A stretch of DNA of 64,000 bases from Burkholderiaceae bacterium. GTDB lineage: Bacteria > Pseudomonadota > Gammaproteobacteria > Burkholderiales > Burkholderiaceae_C. The position numbers and the translations under genes were made by a program. The notes beneath the pieces are model-generated. The model did no database searches. It was not told the DNA's origin and saw only the letters and a program-made list of their open reading frames with translations. Location of the stretch: the NCBI GenBank assembly GCA_026125795.1, contig JAHCKM010000001.1, positions 620,001-684,000 on the forward strand, given 5' to 3'. Positions 26,337 to 36,084 of this stretch are shown here, piece by piece; positions within the stretch are counted from its first letter, which is position 1; every line of letters starts with the position of its first letter.

Positions 26337-26395
26337 GCAGTGTGTTCTGCACGCACGTACATAGGTGCGTGTGTTCCAGGCGACCAGAGGAAACC

Positions 26396-26623
26396 ATGAA
26401 GCAAGCCAACCAGCCAGCCGACGATCAACCCGCCGTGAACCGGCGCAAGCTGCTCGGTGCTGCCGGAACCACCGGCGCGCTGGCCGCTGCGGCCACGGTG
26501 CTGGCCACACGCCGCAGCGAGCCCGATGCCGCGCCCGATGCGCCGGATGCTGCCCCGAACAAAGGCGGCGGCTACCGGCTCACCGAACACGTGATGCGCT
26601 ACTACCAGACCACCCGGATCTGA
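26396..26623 (+). CDS. Formate dehydrogenase region Tat-target small protein
   Basis: A 75-residue protein with a twin-arginine leader (NRRKLLGAAGTTGALAAAATVLA, residues 15-37) and a short mature part that ends GGGYRLTEHVMRYYQTTRI. That ending is the hallmark of the small Tat-target proteins found just before FdhA in beta- and gammaproteobacteria. It is probably exported and may assist assembly or anchoring of the periplasmic enzyme. A good AGAGGAAA ribosome site precedes the ATG. Confidence 0.9.
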   Translation: MKQANQPADDQPAVNRRKLLGAAGTTGALAAAATVLATRRSEPDAAPDAPDAAPNKGGGYRLTEHVMRYYQTTRI

Positions 26624-26707
26624 TGCCGCTGCGCACGCACACCGGGGCGCGGCTCACGCGCCCCTGGCTTGTCAGATAGCCCGCCAGAGTCCAACAGAGG
26701 TTCAGCC

Positions 26708-29683
26708 ATGCTGCTCACCCGCAAGTCCGATCACGCCGCTGCATCGTCATCGAGCCTGGTTCACAGCCTGTCGCGCGGGGTGTCGCGCGCGATCCCCACG
26801 CTCGACCGGCGCGGCTTCCTGCGCCGTTCGGGCCTCGGCCTCGGCGCCGGCATGGCCGCGTCGCAGCTCGTGCTGGTGCGCAAGGCGAAGGCCCAGGAGA
26901 CCAAGAAACACGGCGGCGATCCCAACGCCAAGGTCGAAGTGAAACGCACCGTCTGTGGCCATTGCTCGGTGGGCTGCGCGATCGACGCGGTGGTGGAGAA
27001 CGGCGTCTGGGTGCGGCAGGAACCGGTGTTCGACAGCCCGATCAACCTGGGCGCGCATTGCGCCAAGGGTGCCGCGGTGCGCGAAAACGGCCACGGCGAG
27101 TACCGCCTGAAGTACCCGATGAAGTTGGTCGACGGCAAGTACCAGCGCATCAGCTGGGACCAGGCGCTCAATGAAGTGAGCGCCAAGATGCTCGAGCTGC
27201 GCAAGCAGAGCGGCCCCGATTCAATCTTCGTGGTCGGCTCGTCCAAGCACAACAACGAGCAGTCGTACCTGCTGCGCAAGTGGATGAGCCTGTGGGGCAG
27301 CAACAACTGCGACCACCAGGCGCGTATCTGCCACAGCACCACGGTGGCCGGCGTGGCCAACACCTGGGGCTACGGCGCGATGACCAACTCATACAACGAC
27401 ATGCAGAACTCCAAGGCTGCGTTGTACATCGGCAGCAACGCGGCCGAGGCGCACCCGGTGTCGCTGCTGCACATGCTGCATGCCAAGGAGACCGGCTGCA
27501 AGATGATCGTGGCCGATCCGCGCTTCACGCGCACCGCGGCCAAGGCCGACCAGTACGTGCGCATCCGCTCCGGCACCGACATCCCGTTCCTGTTCGGCGT
27601 GCTGTACCACGTGTTCAAGAACGGCTGGGAAGACAAGAAGTACATCGAGGACCGCGTCTACGGCATGGACAAGGTGCGCGAGGACGTGCTGGCCAAGTGG
27701 ACGCCCGACAAGGTGCAGGAGGCCTGTGGCGTCGACGAAGCCACCGTGCTGCAGGTGGCCAAGACGATGGCCGAGAACCGGCCGAGCACGATCGTCTGGT
27801 GCATGGGCCAGACCCAGCACACCATCGGCAATGCGATGGTGCGCGCATCGTGCATCCTGCAGCTCGCGCTCGGCAACATCGGCGTCTCGGGCGGCGGCGC
27901 CAACATCTTCCGCGGCCACGACAACGTGCAGGGCGCCACCGACGTCGGCCCCAACCCCGACTCGCTGCCCGGTTACTACGGCCTGGCCGAAGGCTCGTTC
28001 AAGCACTTTGCCAACGTCTGGGGCGTCGACTTCGAGTGGATCAAGAAGCAGTACGCGCCCGGCATGCTGAGCAAGCCGGGCATGACGGTGTCGCGCTGGA
28101 TCGACGGCGTGCTCGAGAAGAACGAGCTGATCGACCAGGAAAGCAACCTGCGCGGCCTGATCTTCTGGGGCCACGCGCCCAACTCGCAGTCGCGCGGCCT
28201 GGAGATGAAGCGCGCGATGGACAAGCTCGATCTGCTGGTCGTGATCGACCCGTTCCCGAGCGCCACCGCCGCGATGGCGGCGATGCCCGGCAAACCCGAA
28301 GACCTCAACAAAAACCGCGCGGTCTACCTGCTGCCGGCGTGCACGCAGTTCGAGACCAGCGGATCGTGCACCGCCTCCAACCGCTCGATCCAGTGGCGCG
28401 AGAAGGTGATCGAGCCGCTGTGGGAGAGCCGGTCCGACCACATGATCATGCACCAGCTGGCGGCCAAGCTGGGCTTCGACAAGGAGCTGAGCAAGAACTT
28501 CAAGATGCAGAAGGTCAAGGGCATGGATGAGCCCGTGCCCGAGGACATCCTGCGCGAGATCAACAAGAGTGTGTGGACCATCGGCTACACCGGCCAGAGC
28601 CCCGAGCGCCTGAAAGCGCACATGCGCAACATGAACGTCTTCGACGTCAAGACGCTGCGCGCCAAGGGCGGGATCGACAAGGAGACCGGCTACAAGCTCG
28701 ACGGCGACTACTACGGCCTGCCGTGGCCGGCGTTCGGCACGCCCGAGATGAAGCACCCCGGCTCGCCCAACCTCTACGACACGTCCAAGCACGTGATGGA
28801 CGGTGGCGGCAACTTCCGCGCCAACTTCGGCGTCGAGCGCGACGGCGTCAACCTGCTGGCCGGCAACGGCTCGCACAGCAAGGGCGCCGACCTCACCACC
28901 GGCTATCCCGAGTTCGACCACCTGCTGCTGAAGAAGCTCGGCTGGTGGAATGAACTGAGCGAGGCCGAACAGAAAGCCGCCGAAGGCAAGAACTGGAAGA
29001 CCGATCCGTCGGGCGGCATCATCCGCGTGGCGATGGTCAAGCACGGCTGCCATCCGTTCGGCAACGCCAAGGCGCGCGCGCTGGTGTGGAACTTCCCCGA
29101 TCCGGTGCCGCAGCATCGCGAGCCGCTGTACAGCAACCGGCCGGACCTGGTGGCCAAGTACCCGACGCACGACGACAAGAAGGCGTTCTGGCGCCTGCCC
29201 ACGCTGTTCAAGACGGTGCAGGAGCAGAACAAGGACATCGGCAAGACCTTCCCGCTGGTGATGACGAGCGGCCGGCTGGTCGAGTACGAAGGTGGCGGCG
29301 AGGAGACGCGCTCCAATCCGTGGCTGGCCGAGCTGCAGCAGGAGGCGTTCGTCGAGATCAACCCGAAGGCGGCCAACGACCGCGGCATCCGCAACGGCGA
29401 CTACGTGTGGCTCAAGACGCCGCCGATGGCGGCGGTGCCGGAGTTCAAGGGCCTGCGCGTCAAGGCGCAGGTGACCGAGCGCGTCGGCCCCGACACCGTG
29501 TTCATGCCGTTCCACTTCTCGGGCCGCTGGGGCGGCATGGATCTGGCGCCGTACTACCCCGAGGGCGCCAAACCGGTGGTGCGCGGCGAGGCGGTCAACA
29601 CCGCCACCACCTACGGCTACGACAGCGTGACGATGATGCAAGAGACCAAGACCACGGTCTGCCAGATCGAACGAGCGGCTTGA
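26708..29683 (+). CDS. fdhA: Periplasmic formate dehydrogenase catalytic subunit FdhA
   Basis: A 991-residue Tat-exported enzyme: leader DRRGFLRRSGLGLGAGMAAS at about 33-52, 4Fe-4S ligands Cys83, Cys86, Cys90 and Cys118, and the catalytic pair Cys208-His209 in CDHQARICHSTTV (cysteine in place of selenocysteine). The remaining domains bind the bis-MGD cofactor; the C-terminal cap begins near FPLVMTSGRLVEYEGGG. It oxidises formate in the periplasm, passing electrons through FdhB to the cytochrome b subunit. The ATG at 26708 is preferred since it keeps a normal leader length. Confidence 0.95.
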   Translation: MLLTRKSDHAAASSSSLVHSLSRGVSRAIPTLDRRGFLRRSGLGLGAGMAASQLVLVRKAKAQETKKHGGDPNAKVEVKRTVCGHCSVGCAIDAVVENGVWVRQEPVFDSPINLGAHCAKGAAVRENGHGEYRLKYPMKLVDGKYQRISWDQALNEVSAKMLELRKQSGPDSIFVVGSSKHNNEQSYLLRKWMSLWGSNNCDHQARICHSTTVAGVANTWGYGAMTNSYNDMQNSKAALYIGSNAAEAHPVSLLHMLHAKETGCKMIVADPRFTRTAAKADQYVRIRSGTDIPFLFGVLYHVFKNGWEDKKYIEDRVYGMDKVREDVLAKWTPDKVQEACGVDEATVLQVAKTMAENRPSTIVWCMGQTQHTIGNAMVRASCILQLALGNIGVSGGGANIFRGHDNVQGATDVGPNPDSLPGYYGLAEGSFKHFANVWGVDFEWIKKQYAPGMLSKPGMTVSRWIDGVLEKNELIDQESNLRGLIFWGHAPNSQSRGLEMKRAMDKLDLLVVIDPFPSATAAMAAMPGKPEDLNKNRAVYLLPACTQFETSGSCTASNRSIQWREKVIEPLWESRSDHMIMHQLAAKLGFDKELSKNFKMQKVKGMDEPVPEDILREINKSVWTIGYTGQSPERLKAHMRNMNVFDVKTLRAKGGIDKETGYKLDGDYYGLPWPAFGTPEMKHPGSPNLYDTSKHVMDGGGNFRANFGVERDGVNLLAGNGSHSKGADLTTGYPEFDHLLLKKLGWWNELSEAEQKAAEGKNWKTDPSGGIIRVAMVKHGCHPFGNAKARALVWNFPDPVPQHREPLYSNRPDLVAKYPTHDDKKAFWRLPTLFKTVQEQNKDIGKTFPLVMTSGRLVEYEGGGEETRSNPWLAELQQEAFVEINPKAANDRGIRNGDYVWLKTPPMAAVPEFKGLRVKAQVTERVGPDTVFMPFHFSGRWGGMDLAPYYPEGAKPVVRGEAVNTATTYGYDSVTMMQETKTTVCQIERAA

Positions 29684-29717
29684 CGCGTCCGGCGCAACAG
29701 CTTTCAGGAGAGCACAA

Positions 29718-30350
29718 ATGGCCCGAATGAAATTCATCTGCGACGCCGAACGCTGCATCGAATGCAACGGCTGCGTCACCGCCTGCAAGGCCGAGCACGA
29801 CGTGCCGTGGGGCGTGAACCGCCGCCGCGTGGTCACGCTCAACGACGGCTTGCCCGGCGAGCGCAGCGTGTCGGTGGCATGCATGCACTGCTCCGACGCA
29901 CCGTGCATGGCGGTGTGTCCGGTGGACTGCTTCTACAAGACCGACGAAGGCGTGGTGCTGCACGACAAGGACGTGTGCATCGGCTGCGGCTACTGCTCGT
30001 ACGCCTGCCCGTTCGGCGCGCCGCAGTTCCCGAGCAACGGCACCTTCGGCCTGCGCGGCAAGATGGACAAGTGCACCTTCTGCGCCGGCGGCCCCGAGGC
30101 CAACGGCAGCCCGGCGGAGTTCGAGAAGTACGGCCGCAACCGGCTGGCCGAAGGCAAGCTGCCGGCGTGCGCCGAGATGTGCTCGACCAAGGCCCTGCTC
30201 GGCGGCGACGGCGACGTGGTGTCCGACATCTTCCGCAACCGCGTGCTGGTGCGCGGCAAGGGCAGCGAGGTGTGGGGCTGGGGCACGGCCTACGGCCGGC
30301 CCGCCACCGGCGGCCCGCAACAGGCCAAGCCGGAGGGCAAGAAATCATGA
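29718..30350 (+). CDS. Formate dehydrogenase iron-sulfur subunit FdhB (FDH3 type)
   Basis: The 210-residue protein has the four-cluster ferredoxin pattern: CIECNGCVTACK, CMHCSDAPCMAVCP, CIGCGYCSYACPFG, and CTFC...CAEMC for the fourth. It has no Tat leader and no C-terminal membrane helix, so it probably rides across the membrane bound to FdhA and docks on the cytochrome subunit. An AGGAG ribosome site precedes the ATG at 29718. Its stop overlaps the start of the lipoprotein gene. Confidence 0.93.
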   Translation: MARMKFICDAERCIECNGCVTACKAEHDVPWGVNRRRVVTLNDGLPGERSVSVACMHCSDAPCMAVCPVDCFYKTDEGVVLHDKDVCIGCGYCSYACPFGAPQFPSNGTFGLRGKMDKCTFCAGGPEANGSPAEFEKYGRNRLAEGKLPACAEMCSTKALLGGDGDVVSDIFRNRVLVRGKGSEVWGWGTAYGRPATGGPQQAKPEGKKS

Positions 30351-30589
30351 TGAAAATGCACGCAGCGGTGCTGCTGTTGTGTGGCGCGACCGTCGGGCTG
30401 GCTGCCTGTGGCGAGAAGACCTCCGAGGCGGTGAAGAAGTCGGACGTGCCGGCGTTCCAGGGATCGACCGGCGCGAGCGCCTACATGGCCAACGGCTGGA
30501 AGGCCGGCGACAAGACGGCGTGGGATCAGCAGTTGCGCACGCGTACACAAGGGCAGAACGAATACGCCCGTGCACCGGCGCAGCCCTGA
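30347..30589 (+). CDS. Small lipoprotein of the formate dehydrogenase operon
   Basis: An 80-residue protein with a lipoprotein signal ending LAAC (cysteine about residue 21) after MHAAVLLLCGATVG. The mature part is short and polar (KKSDVPAFQGSTGASAYMANGWKAGD), ending in repeated Gln/Arg residues. It is placed between the iron-sulfur and cytochrome b subunits and overlaps the former by four bases, so it is likely expressed at the same level. Role unknown; possibly a membrane tether or assembly factor. Confidence 0.75.
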   Translation: MMKMHAAVLLLCGATVGLAACGEKTSEAVKKSDVPAFQGSTGASAYMANGWKAGDKTAWDQQLRTRTQGQNEYARAPAQP

Positions 30590-30608
30590 ACCCGGCCAAG
30601 GAGCAAGC

Positions 30609-31763
30609 ATGCAAGGCCCGATGCGGCGACTGATTCTGGGGTTCGCGACGGCGTTCCTGCTCGGCGCGACCGCGCTGGCGCAGACCACCACGCCGCCCGA
30701 CGATCCGCCGGGCGGCAAGGCCGCACCCGGTGCACCGCCGGGCTTCACGGTGCCGGCCGATCCCAAGACCGACGACACCAACGCGCAGCGCGCGAAATCG
30801 CAACCCGGCAACAATGCGCCGTTCTGGCGCGGCGTGCGCGACTCGGGCCAGCAGCCCGGCTTCACGACCTTGCCGGACAACGAGGGCGGCGTGCTGATCC
30901 AGCGCTTCACGCAGTTCCCCGGTTCCGACTTCACCACCGCCGGCGAAGCCTGGCGGCAGGTGCGCAACCAATGGATCGTGCCGTACGGCGGCGCGCTGCT
31001 GCTGATCGTGCTGCTGGCGATCGCGCTGTTCTATTGGCGCAAGGGTGCGCTGGGGCACAGCACCAACACCACGGGCCGTCGCATCGAGCGCTTCACGCCG
31101 TTCGAGCGCGCCGCACACTGGACCAATGCCACCGCGTTCGTCGTGCTGGCGATCTCGGGCCTGGTGATGGCGTTCGGCAAGTACTTCCTGCTGCCGATCA
31201 CCGGGGCCACGCTGTTCGGCTGGCTCACCTACGCGTTGAAGACCGCGCACAACTTCGCCGGGCCGCTGTTCGCGGTGTCGGTGGTGATCGTGTTCATCAC
31301 CTTCCTGAAGGACAACTTTCTGCGCGCTGAAGACGTCACCTGGCTCAAGAAGGGCGGCGGACTGCTGAGCGATCAAGAGGTGCCGTCGCACCGCTTCAAC
31401 GCCGGCGAGAAGGTCATCTTCTGGTTCGGCGTGTTCGGACTCGGCGCGCTGGTGGTGGGCTCGGGCCTGGTTCTCGACAAGCTGATTCCCGGCATGGCCT
31501 ACACGCGCGGCGACATGCAGATCGCGCACATGATCCACGCCGTCGCGGCCGTCCTGATGATGTGCATGTTCCTCGGCCACATCTACCTCGGCACCATCGG
31601 CATGAAAGGCGCGTATCGCGCGATGCGCGATGGTTATGTCGACGAAGCCTGGGCGCGCGAGCACCACGAGCTGTGGGCCGAGGACGTGCGCGCCGGCAAG
31701 ATTCCGGCCAAACGCTCGTCATCACCGCCGCCGGCCGGCATGCAAACCAAGGAAGCAACATGA
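30609..31763 (+). CDS. Formate dehydrogenase cytochrome b subunit (gamma)
   Basis: A 384-residue membrane protein. It begins with a signal peptide and a Pro-rich periplasmic stretch, then a membrane segment (about 128-148), and a four-helix cytochrome b core with likely haem histidines in FERAAHWTNA, KTAHNFAG, IAHMIHAVAA and LGHIYLG. Gamma subunits of E. coli (about 217 residues) lack the long N-terminal extension; FdoI-like proteins of this FDH3 group have it. It hands electrons to quinone. The AAGGAG site five bases before ATG 30609 fixes the start. Confidence 0.92.
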   Translation: MQGPMRRLILGFATAFLLGATALAQTTTPPDDPPGGKAAPGAPPGFTVPADPKTDDTNAQRAKSQPGNNAPFWRGVRDSGQQPGFTTLPDNEGGVLIQRFTQFPGSDFTTAGEAWRQVRNQWIVPYGGALLLIVLLAIALFYWRKGALGHSTNTTGRRIERFTPFERAAHWTNATAFVVLAISGLVMAFGKYFLLPITGATLFGWLTYALKTAHNFAGPLFAVSVVIVFITFLKDNFLRAEDVTWLKKGGGLLSDQEVPSHRFNAGEKVIFWFGVFGLGALVVGSGLVLDKLIPGMAYTRGDMQIAHMIHAVAAVLMMCMFLGHIYLGTIGMKGAYRAMRDGYVDEAWAREHHELWAEDVRAGKIPAKRSSSPPPAGMQTKEAT

Positions 31764-32143
31764 GGTTCGTCGTTGGAATGATCGCCGCAGGACTGTGCTG
31801 CGGCGCGGCGCTGGCCAAGCTGCCGCCGCTGTCGGACGAGGCCAAGGCCAAGGCCGCCGAGGCCGCGGCGAAGACCGCGCACGGCGACAAGGTGAACGCC
31901 TACAAGCTGTGCCAGGTGATGGACCGGGTGGCCGCCACCTACGTGGCCGACGCCAAGAAGGCCGGCAAGGACGTCAAGCCGGTCGCCACGCCGGCATGCG
32001 TCGACCCGGGTCCGTTTGCGTACACGCCGCCAGCGCAGAAACCGCTGGAGGCGGCGGGGGCGCATTCCCCGCCCGGCAAGGCGGTTTCGCCGCCCAACAC
32101 CAACACCCCCGCATCGCCGCAGGGTGCCGGCAAGAAGTCCTGA
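31760..32143 (+). CDS. Periplasmic protein of the formate dehydrogenase operon
   Basis: A 127-residue protein with a signal peptide (RFVVGMIAAGLCCGAALA). The mature part has a Lys/Ala-rich helix (SDEAKAKAAEAAAKTAHGDKVNAYKLC) with two cysteines spaced about 40 residues apart (YKLCQVMD and TPACVDPG), which may form a disulfide, then a Pro-rich tail. Its start overlaps the cytochrome b stop as ATGA. No known domain is recognised; it is a recurrent passenger of this operon type as far as I can judge. Confidence 0.72.
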   Translation: MRFVVGMIAAGLCCGAALAKLPPLSDEAKAKAAEAAAKTAHGDKVNAYKLCQVMDRVAATYVADAKKAGKDVKPVATPACVDPGPFAYTPPAQKPLEAAGAHSPPGKAVSPPNTNTPASPQGAGKKS

Positions 32144-32197
32144 AGGCGTGCGCGGTCTCGCGCTAAGCTGGTTGCACGCTGCTTCAGCGTGCACGAC

Positions 32198-33079
32198 ATG
32201 AACGTGTCCAACAGCACATTCCCTCCGCGGCTGCCGCTGCTCACACGAGCCGGCAGTGCGCTCACGCGCGAGATCGAGGTGCTCGACGAATACGGCGAGC
32301 GCCGCACGATCCACATCCCCGACGAGCGGCCGCTGACGCTCTACGTCGACAAGCGCGAGCTGGTCACGCTGATGACGCTCGGTGCCGAGCCCGAGCTGCT
32401 GGCGCTGGGCTACCTGCGCAACCAGCGGCTGGTGGCCGGCGTCGACGAGGTGCTGTCGATCACCGCCGATTGGGACGTGGGCGCGGTGGCCGTGCGCACG
32501 CGCGCCGGCGTGGAAGACTTCGAGCGCAAGACCGCGTCGCGCGTCGTCACCACCGGATGCGGCCAGGGCACGGTGTTCGGCGACATGATGGACGGCCTGC
32601 AGTCGGTGCAGCTGCCCGATGCAAGAAGCGCACGCATCAGCCAGTCCGGCCTGCGCGATCTCCTTGAGGTGATGCGCCAGCAGCCCGACAGCATCCACCG
32701 CAAGGCCGGCTCGGTGCATGGCTGCGCGTTGTTCCGCGGCAATGAGAAGCTGATGTTCATCGAGGACGTGGGCCGCCACAACGCGATCGACACCATCGCC
32801 GGTTGGATGTGGATGCACAACGTGCACGGCGCCGACAAGGTCTTTTACACCACCGGCCGCCTCACCAGCGAGATGGTGATGAAGTCGGCGCAGATCGGCG
32901 TGCCGATCATCGTCAGCCGCAACGGCGTCACCGCCATGGGCCACGAGATGGCCGAGCGCCTGGGCATGACGCTGTTCGGCCGCGCGTCGAACCGTCACTT
33001 CATCTGCTACACCGGGTTCGATCGTTTCGATTCCGAGCCCGAGCCGCAACGCGCGCCGGTGCGCGTGGTGTCGGGCTAA
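32198..33079 (+). CDS. fdhD: Formate dehydrogenase accessory sulfurtransferase FdhD
   Basis: The 293-residue protein shows FdhD family landmarks: ERPLTLYVDKRELVTLMTLG, ELLALGYLRNQ, the cysteine loop TTGCGQGT (about residue 122), GSVHGCALF, EDVGRHNAIDTIAG, and the C-terminal SRNGVTAMGHEMAERLG. FdhD moves sulfur from IscS to the Mo/W cofactor of formate dehydrogenases. The loop has one cysteine where E. coli FdhD has a CxxC pair. GTG at 32189 is an alternative start. It closes the formate dehydrogenase operon and is convergent with the Rieske-like gene. Confidence 0.93.
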   Translation: MNVSNSTFPPRLPLLTRAGSALTREIEVLDEYGERRTIHIPDERPLTLYVDKRELVTLMTLGAEPELLALGYLRNQRLVAGVDEVLSITADWDVGAVAVRTRAGVEDFERKTASRVVTTGCGQGTVFGDMMDGLQSVQLPDARSARISQSGLRDLLEVMRQQPDSIHRKAGSVHGCALFRGNEKLMFIEDVGRHNAIDTIAGWMWMHNVHGADKVFYTTGRLTSEMVMKSAQIGVPIIVSRNGVTAMGHEMAERLGMTLFGRASNRHFICYTGFDRFDSEPEPQRAPVRVVSG

Positions 33080-33088
33080 GTCCGCACC

Positions 33089-33805
33089 TCAGACCGAACA
33101 ACTGCGCCACTGCTTGCTGTAGCTCGCGGCCGGCTGCACCACCGTGGTGGCGCCGCTCGCCTTGCGCAGGCTGCTGCCGGTCTCGAGCTCGAGCTTCATC
33201 GCGTACTTCTCAAAGAACGCGTCGAACATCTCGCCGCCGCGTGTGCCCACCGCGTGCAACTGGTCGGTGCCGGCGTCCCATTCGAGCAGCACCGCGGCCA
33301 GCGGCTGGGGTGCCGGGCCGGCCAGCACGCGCGCGCCCTGCAGCGGGTCGTAGCGCGAGTTGTCGCCGCAGCAATGGATCACGTGCGCCGGCTCGCCGCG
33401 ACCGCCGCTGCGCAGGCCGATGAAGCTGATCGCCGGGGTCGGATACATCAACTTGTGCGCGCAGATCGCCGAGAACGCCACGATCGACTTGTTCGGTCCT
33501 ACGCCCGCCGGCGTGGCATAACGCTGCTTGCCCTCGGTGACGAGCTCGACCGGCTTGACCTCGCGCTCGAAGGCGATCAGGAACACGGGCGAGGCCGTGT
33601 ACGGGTAGTTGAAGAGGAACGCCTCGCCGTACTTGAGCTGGCGCGCCTGCCAGGGCCTGCCGAGCGCATCGACCAGCAGTGACCTCGGGTGGCGCTGCAC
33701 GTCGCCGGCCGCGGCCACCGGCAGCACGCTGGAGGCCGCCCACGCGCCGGCCACGCAGGCGGCTTGGCGCATCAGATCGCGGCGCGCGGCATCGTCGGCA
33801 TTCAT
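33089..33805 (-). CDS. Tat-exported Rieske-like protein with altered cluster motif
   Basis: A 238-residue protein with an N-terminal twin arginine (AARRDLMRQAACVAGAWAASS) and a Rieske-like fold. The first ligand loop is CAHKLMYPTP (Cys-x-His); the second is HCCGDNSRYDPLQG, where a histidine of the canonical C-x2-H is replaced by Asp or Asn. It may bind an atypical cluster or none. The mature protein would be periplasmic, next to the periplasmic formate dehydrogenase operon but on the other strand and downstream of moeA. The ATG at 33805 puts the RR motif near the N-terminus. Confidence 0.72.
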   Translation of the reverse strand: MNADDAARRDLMRQAACVAGAWAASSVLPVAAAGDVQRHPRSLLVDALGRPWQARQLKYGEAFLFNYPYTASPVFLIAFEREVKPVELVTEGKQRYATPAGVGPNKSIVAFSAICAHKLMYPTPAISFIGLRSGGRGEPAHVIHCCGDNSRYDPLQGARVLAGPAPQPLAAVLLEWDAGTDQLHAVGTRGGEMFDAFFEKYAMKLELETGSSLRKASGATTVVQPAASYSKQWRSCSV

Positions 33806-33879
33806 CTGCACACGCGTGACGCTACACGACGTGCCGCAGCCGAGCAACCTGCAGTGCCTTTGCCCTCGCTGGCCCGGTG

Positions 33880-35163
<1,284 letters not shown>

Positions 35164-35370
35164 CTCAGTACCGCCCGGCCGCTCCGAAGGTACTGAGCGC
35201 TACCCGGGGGGCAGCGAACGCAGTGAGCGTGGGGCTTCATTTCAGCGATTGTGCAGCGCCCGGGTCGCGGCCTGCAGGTGCTGCTATGCAAGCACGAGCA
35301 TATCGCCAGCACGTGCAGCGACGCCGAGAATCCGCACAGCGGTCGCGCTGCTGCGCCGCGGCCAACCCCC
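35164..35370. promoter_or_regulatory. Divergent moeA/tupB regulatory region with candidate oxyanion operator
   Basis: The moeA-proximal half is repeat-like (cccggggggcagcgaacgca and neighbours, a phrase shared with the 46.5 kb repeat). The tupB-proximal half has lower GC and contains TATGC-N8-GCATA (35285-35302) followed by TCGC, an inverted repeat that loosely resembles ModE-class sites. Control by the ModE-like regulator at 20477 is a guess. Confidence 0.4.
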
Positions 35371-36084
35371 ATGAATTCCATCGCCGACAGCCTGCTGCTG
35401 GCTGCGCAGCTGATTTCACGAGCCGATGCCGACCTGTGGCGCATCGTGGGCTTGTCGCTGCGCGTCAGTGCCACCGCGTGCCTGATCGGCGCGCTGATCG
35501 GCCTCGCGCTCGGCGCGTGGCTCGCGGTGGCGCGTTTTCCGGGCCATCGCGCGGTGGTGTGGGGCGTCAACACGCTGCTCGCGCTGCCGTCGGTGGTGGT
35601 GGGTCTGGTGGTGTACCTGCTGCTGTCGCGCTCCGGCCCGCTCGGCGCCATGGGCATCCTGTTCACGCCCACCGCGATGGTGATCGCGCAGAGCATCCTC
35701 GTCGTGCCGCTGATCGCCGCGCTGTCGCGCCGCCTCGTGCTCGAGGGGCTGAGCGAAGGCGGCGATCAGCTGCGCTCGCTCGGCGCCGGGCCGTTCCAGA
35801 GCGCGCTGCTGGCGCTGCTGCACGAGCGCTTCGGCGTGCTCACGGTGCTGCTCACCGCATTCGGGCGCGCGGTGTCGGAAGTGGGCGCCGTGATGATCGT
35901 GGGCGGCAACATCGACGGCTTCACGCGCGTGATGACCACCGCGATCGCGCTCGAGACCAGCAAGGGCGACCTGCCGCTGGCGCTGGCGCTCGGCGTGGTG
36001 CTGCTCGGCGTGGTGGGCGTGATCAACCTCGTGATCGGCGCGGTGCAGGGGCGTACGTCGCTCGAGCGTGAGGCCTATGCCTGA
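35371..36084 (+). CDS. tupB: Tungstate ABC transporter permease TupB
   Basis: A 237-residue permease with about five membrane segments and the TupB/WtpB-type sequence: LSLRVSATACLIGALIGLALG, NTLLALPSVVVGLVVYLLLSRSGPLG, the EAA-like loop EGGDQLRSLGAGPF and FGRAVSEVGAVMIVGGNI. With TupC and TupA it imports tungstate with high selectivity. The order tupB-tupC-tupA differs from the common tupABC. The ATG at 35371 fits the family; the upstream open frame is the regulatory gap. It overlaps tupC by eight bases. Confidence 0.92.
   Translation: MNSIADSLLLAAQLISRADADLWRIVGLSLRVSATACLIGALIGLALGAWLAVARFPGHRAVVWGVNTLLALPSVVVGLVVYLLLSRSGPLGAMGILFTPTAMVIAQSILVVPLIAALSRRLVLEGLSEGGDQLRSLGAGPFQSALLALLHERFGVLTVLLTAFGRAVSEVGAVMIVGGNIDGFTRVMTTAIALETSKGDLPLALALGVVLLGVVGVINLVIGAVQGRTSLEREAYA

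Noticed and set aside
26350-26371. Moco-type riboswitch before the membrane formate dehydrogenase
   Set aside because: Only a single 7-base-pair hairpin is visible in the short leader; the multi-helix Moco aptamer is about 140 bases and does not fit here.
27389-29908. An 839-residue minus-strand open frame opposite FdhA
   Set aside because: Same reason: antisense shadow of a gene with full family motifs and a Tat leader.
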